A DNA stretch of 64,000 nucleotides, from NCBI GenBank assembly GCA_023457255.1, contig JAEWMB010000024.1, positions 62,001 through 126,000 of the forward strand, in the 5' to 3' direction. Positions 62,947-64,000 of this stretch are shown here, piece by piece (positions within the stretch are counted from its first letter, which is position 1; each line of letters begins with the position of its first letter). The notes beneath the pieces were generated by a model, which did no database searches, was not told the origin of the DNA, and worked only from the letters and a program-made list of their open reading frames with translations. The translations under genes were made by a program, and so were the position numbers. Origin of the DNA: Bacillota bacterium (GTDB taxonomy: Bacteria > Bacillota > Clostridia > Lachnospirales > Lachnospiraceae).

Positions 62947-63010
62947 AAAAGTCCGGAAAGTAGCTTAAACACACGGTTTTCGTGATGTTTCGCTTCTGCC
63001 GGACTATTTT
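62947..63010 (-). terminator. Long terminator palindrome after hflX
   Basis: On the minus strand AGTCCGGCAGAAGC pairs with GCTACTTTCCGGACT, and the fold continues through GAAACA to a small ACG/CGT tip; TTTTGAT follows. It separates hflX from the nrdD regulatory region. Confidence 0.75.
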
Positions 63011-63079
63011 CTAAACACAATATATTCTATTTTTTAAATAATATTACGAAGTTATTACAGCAGTTTCCTTCGATTTGCT

Positions 63080-64000
63080 TTACTTATTTTGAAGCAATTG
63101 ACTGGCAAGATCCTTTGGCACATAAGCTTTTACAAAAATGCCGTCTTCCTGATATTCTTCACAAAGCAGCTGCCCATACTTACGAACCGTTTGTATATTT
63201 CCTGCTTCTTGATAAGAAAATGTATGCTCAATTAAAACCTTTGCTTCTTTTAACACTTCTTCCATTCGATTTAGAAGCTCTGCAATACCATCTCCTTGCT
63301 TTGCAGAAATTTTTACCGTTTTATCTGCCTTTAAATCTTTCATCGGTTCTTCTTCGCTAACAAGATCTTGTTTATTAAAGACAGTAATTACGGTTTTGTC
63401 TGTAATTTTCAGCTTTTTTAATGTTTCATAAACGATATGCATCTGTTTATAAGCTTGAGAATTTGATGCATCCACCACATGTATAATAATATCAGCATAC
63501 TTTGCTTCTTCCAGGGTGGAACGGAAGGCATCAATCAAATGATGCGGCAGCTTTCTAATAAAGCCAACCGTATCAGTAAGTAGAATCTGCTGCCCGCTCT
63601 CTAAGGAAAGATTCCTGGTAGTTGGGTCCAGTGTAGCAAATAGCATGTCGGCTTCTAATACATCCGCCTCAGTAAGGCGATTTAGCAATGTCGATTTTCC
63701 TGCGTTTGTATATCCAACAATTGCTACAACCGGAATAGGATTCTTTTTACGCAGGGAACGTGCGACCTCCCTATTTTTCTTGATATCTTCCAGTTCTCTA
63801 TTTAACTGCGCTATTCTATCTTTAATCAAACGGCGGTCAATCTCAAGTTTCTTTTCACCAGGTCCTCTGGTACCAATGCCACCACCAAGTCTTGATAGCG
63901 AATTTCTCATGCCAATTAATCTAGTAGACCGGTATTTTAACTGTGCCAATTCAACTTGAATTTTACCCTCCCTTGTACTCGCATGCTGTGCAAAAATATC
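63080..64000 (-). CDS. hflX: GTPase HflX, 5' end beyond the window
   Basis: The C-terminal 306 residues of a ribosome-associated GTPase; the reading frame is open to position 64000 and continues outside. Before the first possible internal start lie residues DIFAQHASTREGKIQVE, typical of HflX, so the true start is upstream. The glycine-rich GGGIGTRGPGEKKLEIDRR linker, G1 GYTNAGKST, G3 DTVGF, G4 FNKQD and SAK of G5 are all present. HflX splits stalled or idle 70S ribosomes under stress. It precedes nrdD on the same strand behind a terminator. Confidence 0.95.
   Translation of the reverse strand, partial: DIFAQHASTREGKIQVELAQLKYRSTRLIGMRNSLSRLGGGIGTRGPGEKKLEIDRRLIKDRIAQLNRELEDIKKNREVARSLRKKNPIPVVAIVGYTNAGKSTLLNRLTEADVLEADMLFATLDPTTRNLSLESGQQILLTDTVGFIRKLPHHLIDAFRSTLEEAKYADIIIHVVDASNSQAYKQMHIVYETLKKLKITDKTVITVFNKQDLVSEEEPMKDLKADKTVKISAKQGDGIAELLNRMEEVLKEAKVLIEHTFSYQEAGNIQTVRKYGQLLCEEYQEDGIFVKAYVPKDLASQLLQNK

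Noticed and set aside
1..64000. CRISPR arrays, tRNA or rRNA genes, insertion sequences or prophage
   Set aside because: No regularly spaced repeats, cloverleaf sequences, transposase or phage genes were seen in the intergenic regions or reading frames.

Overview
This 64 kb window is AT-rich, roughly 35-40% G+C by eye, and densely coded. It looks like the chromosome of a spore-forming Lachnospiraceae clostridium, with something near Lachnoclostridium phytofermentans as the best guess from gene content and not from a database match. Supporting features are strong GGAGG ribosome sites, Firmicutes sigma-A promoters, a SleC-type spore cortex-lytic enzyme with a sigma-K-like promoter, a MecA adaptor, a class B sortase, an anaerobic ribonucleotide reductase and the gene order apt - rel - MBL hydrolase - hemZ - hisS - aspS. 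No rRNA, tRNA, prophage, insertion sequence or CRISPR array was found.

Layout. Positions 1-8.9 kb hold a glycan-use locus: a cytoplasmic GH95 alpha-L-fucosidase-type enzyme diverges from a membrane-bound AraC-type regulator, two ABC permeases and a sugar-binding lipoprotein; the transport ATPase is not encoded here. Positions 9-12.8 kb carry a MacB/FtsX-type ABC exporter. Positions 13.3-24.2 kb are a cell-surface region: an FPKTG wall-anchored protein head-to-head with a class B sortase, a 1,406-residue subtilisin-like protease with Big_2 domains, MecA, a small lipoprotein and a YcdB/SLH protein. Positions 24.4-31.9 kb hold a sugar-sensor/GGDEF fusion, a cobalamin-riboswitch-controlled btuF-btuC-btuD operon and a receiver-HPt protein.

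Positions 32.2-44.7 kb are housekeeping: upp, galM, a cold-shock gene, DUF1294, aspS, hisS, an HD-GYP phosphodiesterase, hemZ, an MBL hydrolase, rel and apt. Positions 44.8-49.3 kb carry two large paralogues that join a pyruvyltransferase-like region to ferredoxin and FrhB-type domains. Positions 49.5-64 kb hold carAB with a candidate attenuator, sleC, a polysaccharide deacetylase, ilvE, a diguanylate cyclase, nrdD with a thioredoxin-like tail behind paired NrdR boxes, and the 5'-truncated hflX.

Themes. Cyclic-di-GMP signalling recurs, with two GGDEF proteins and one HD-GYP. Several switches can be read directly: the B12 riboswitch, the NrdR box pair, the carAB leader terminator, a perfect palindrome over the rel -10 box and an operator-like palindrome at the start of the wall-protein gene. 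All six convergent gene junctions carry long palindromes; four share outer arms resembling GGGACTGCYGCAAAA, and two also share an internal core, indicating a repeat family acting as bidirectional terminators. The most novel-looking items are the two pyruvyltransferase/FrhB fusions and this junction-bound repeat family.
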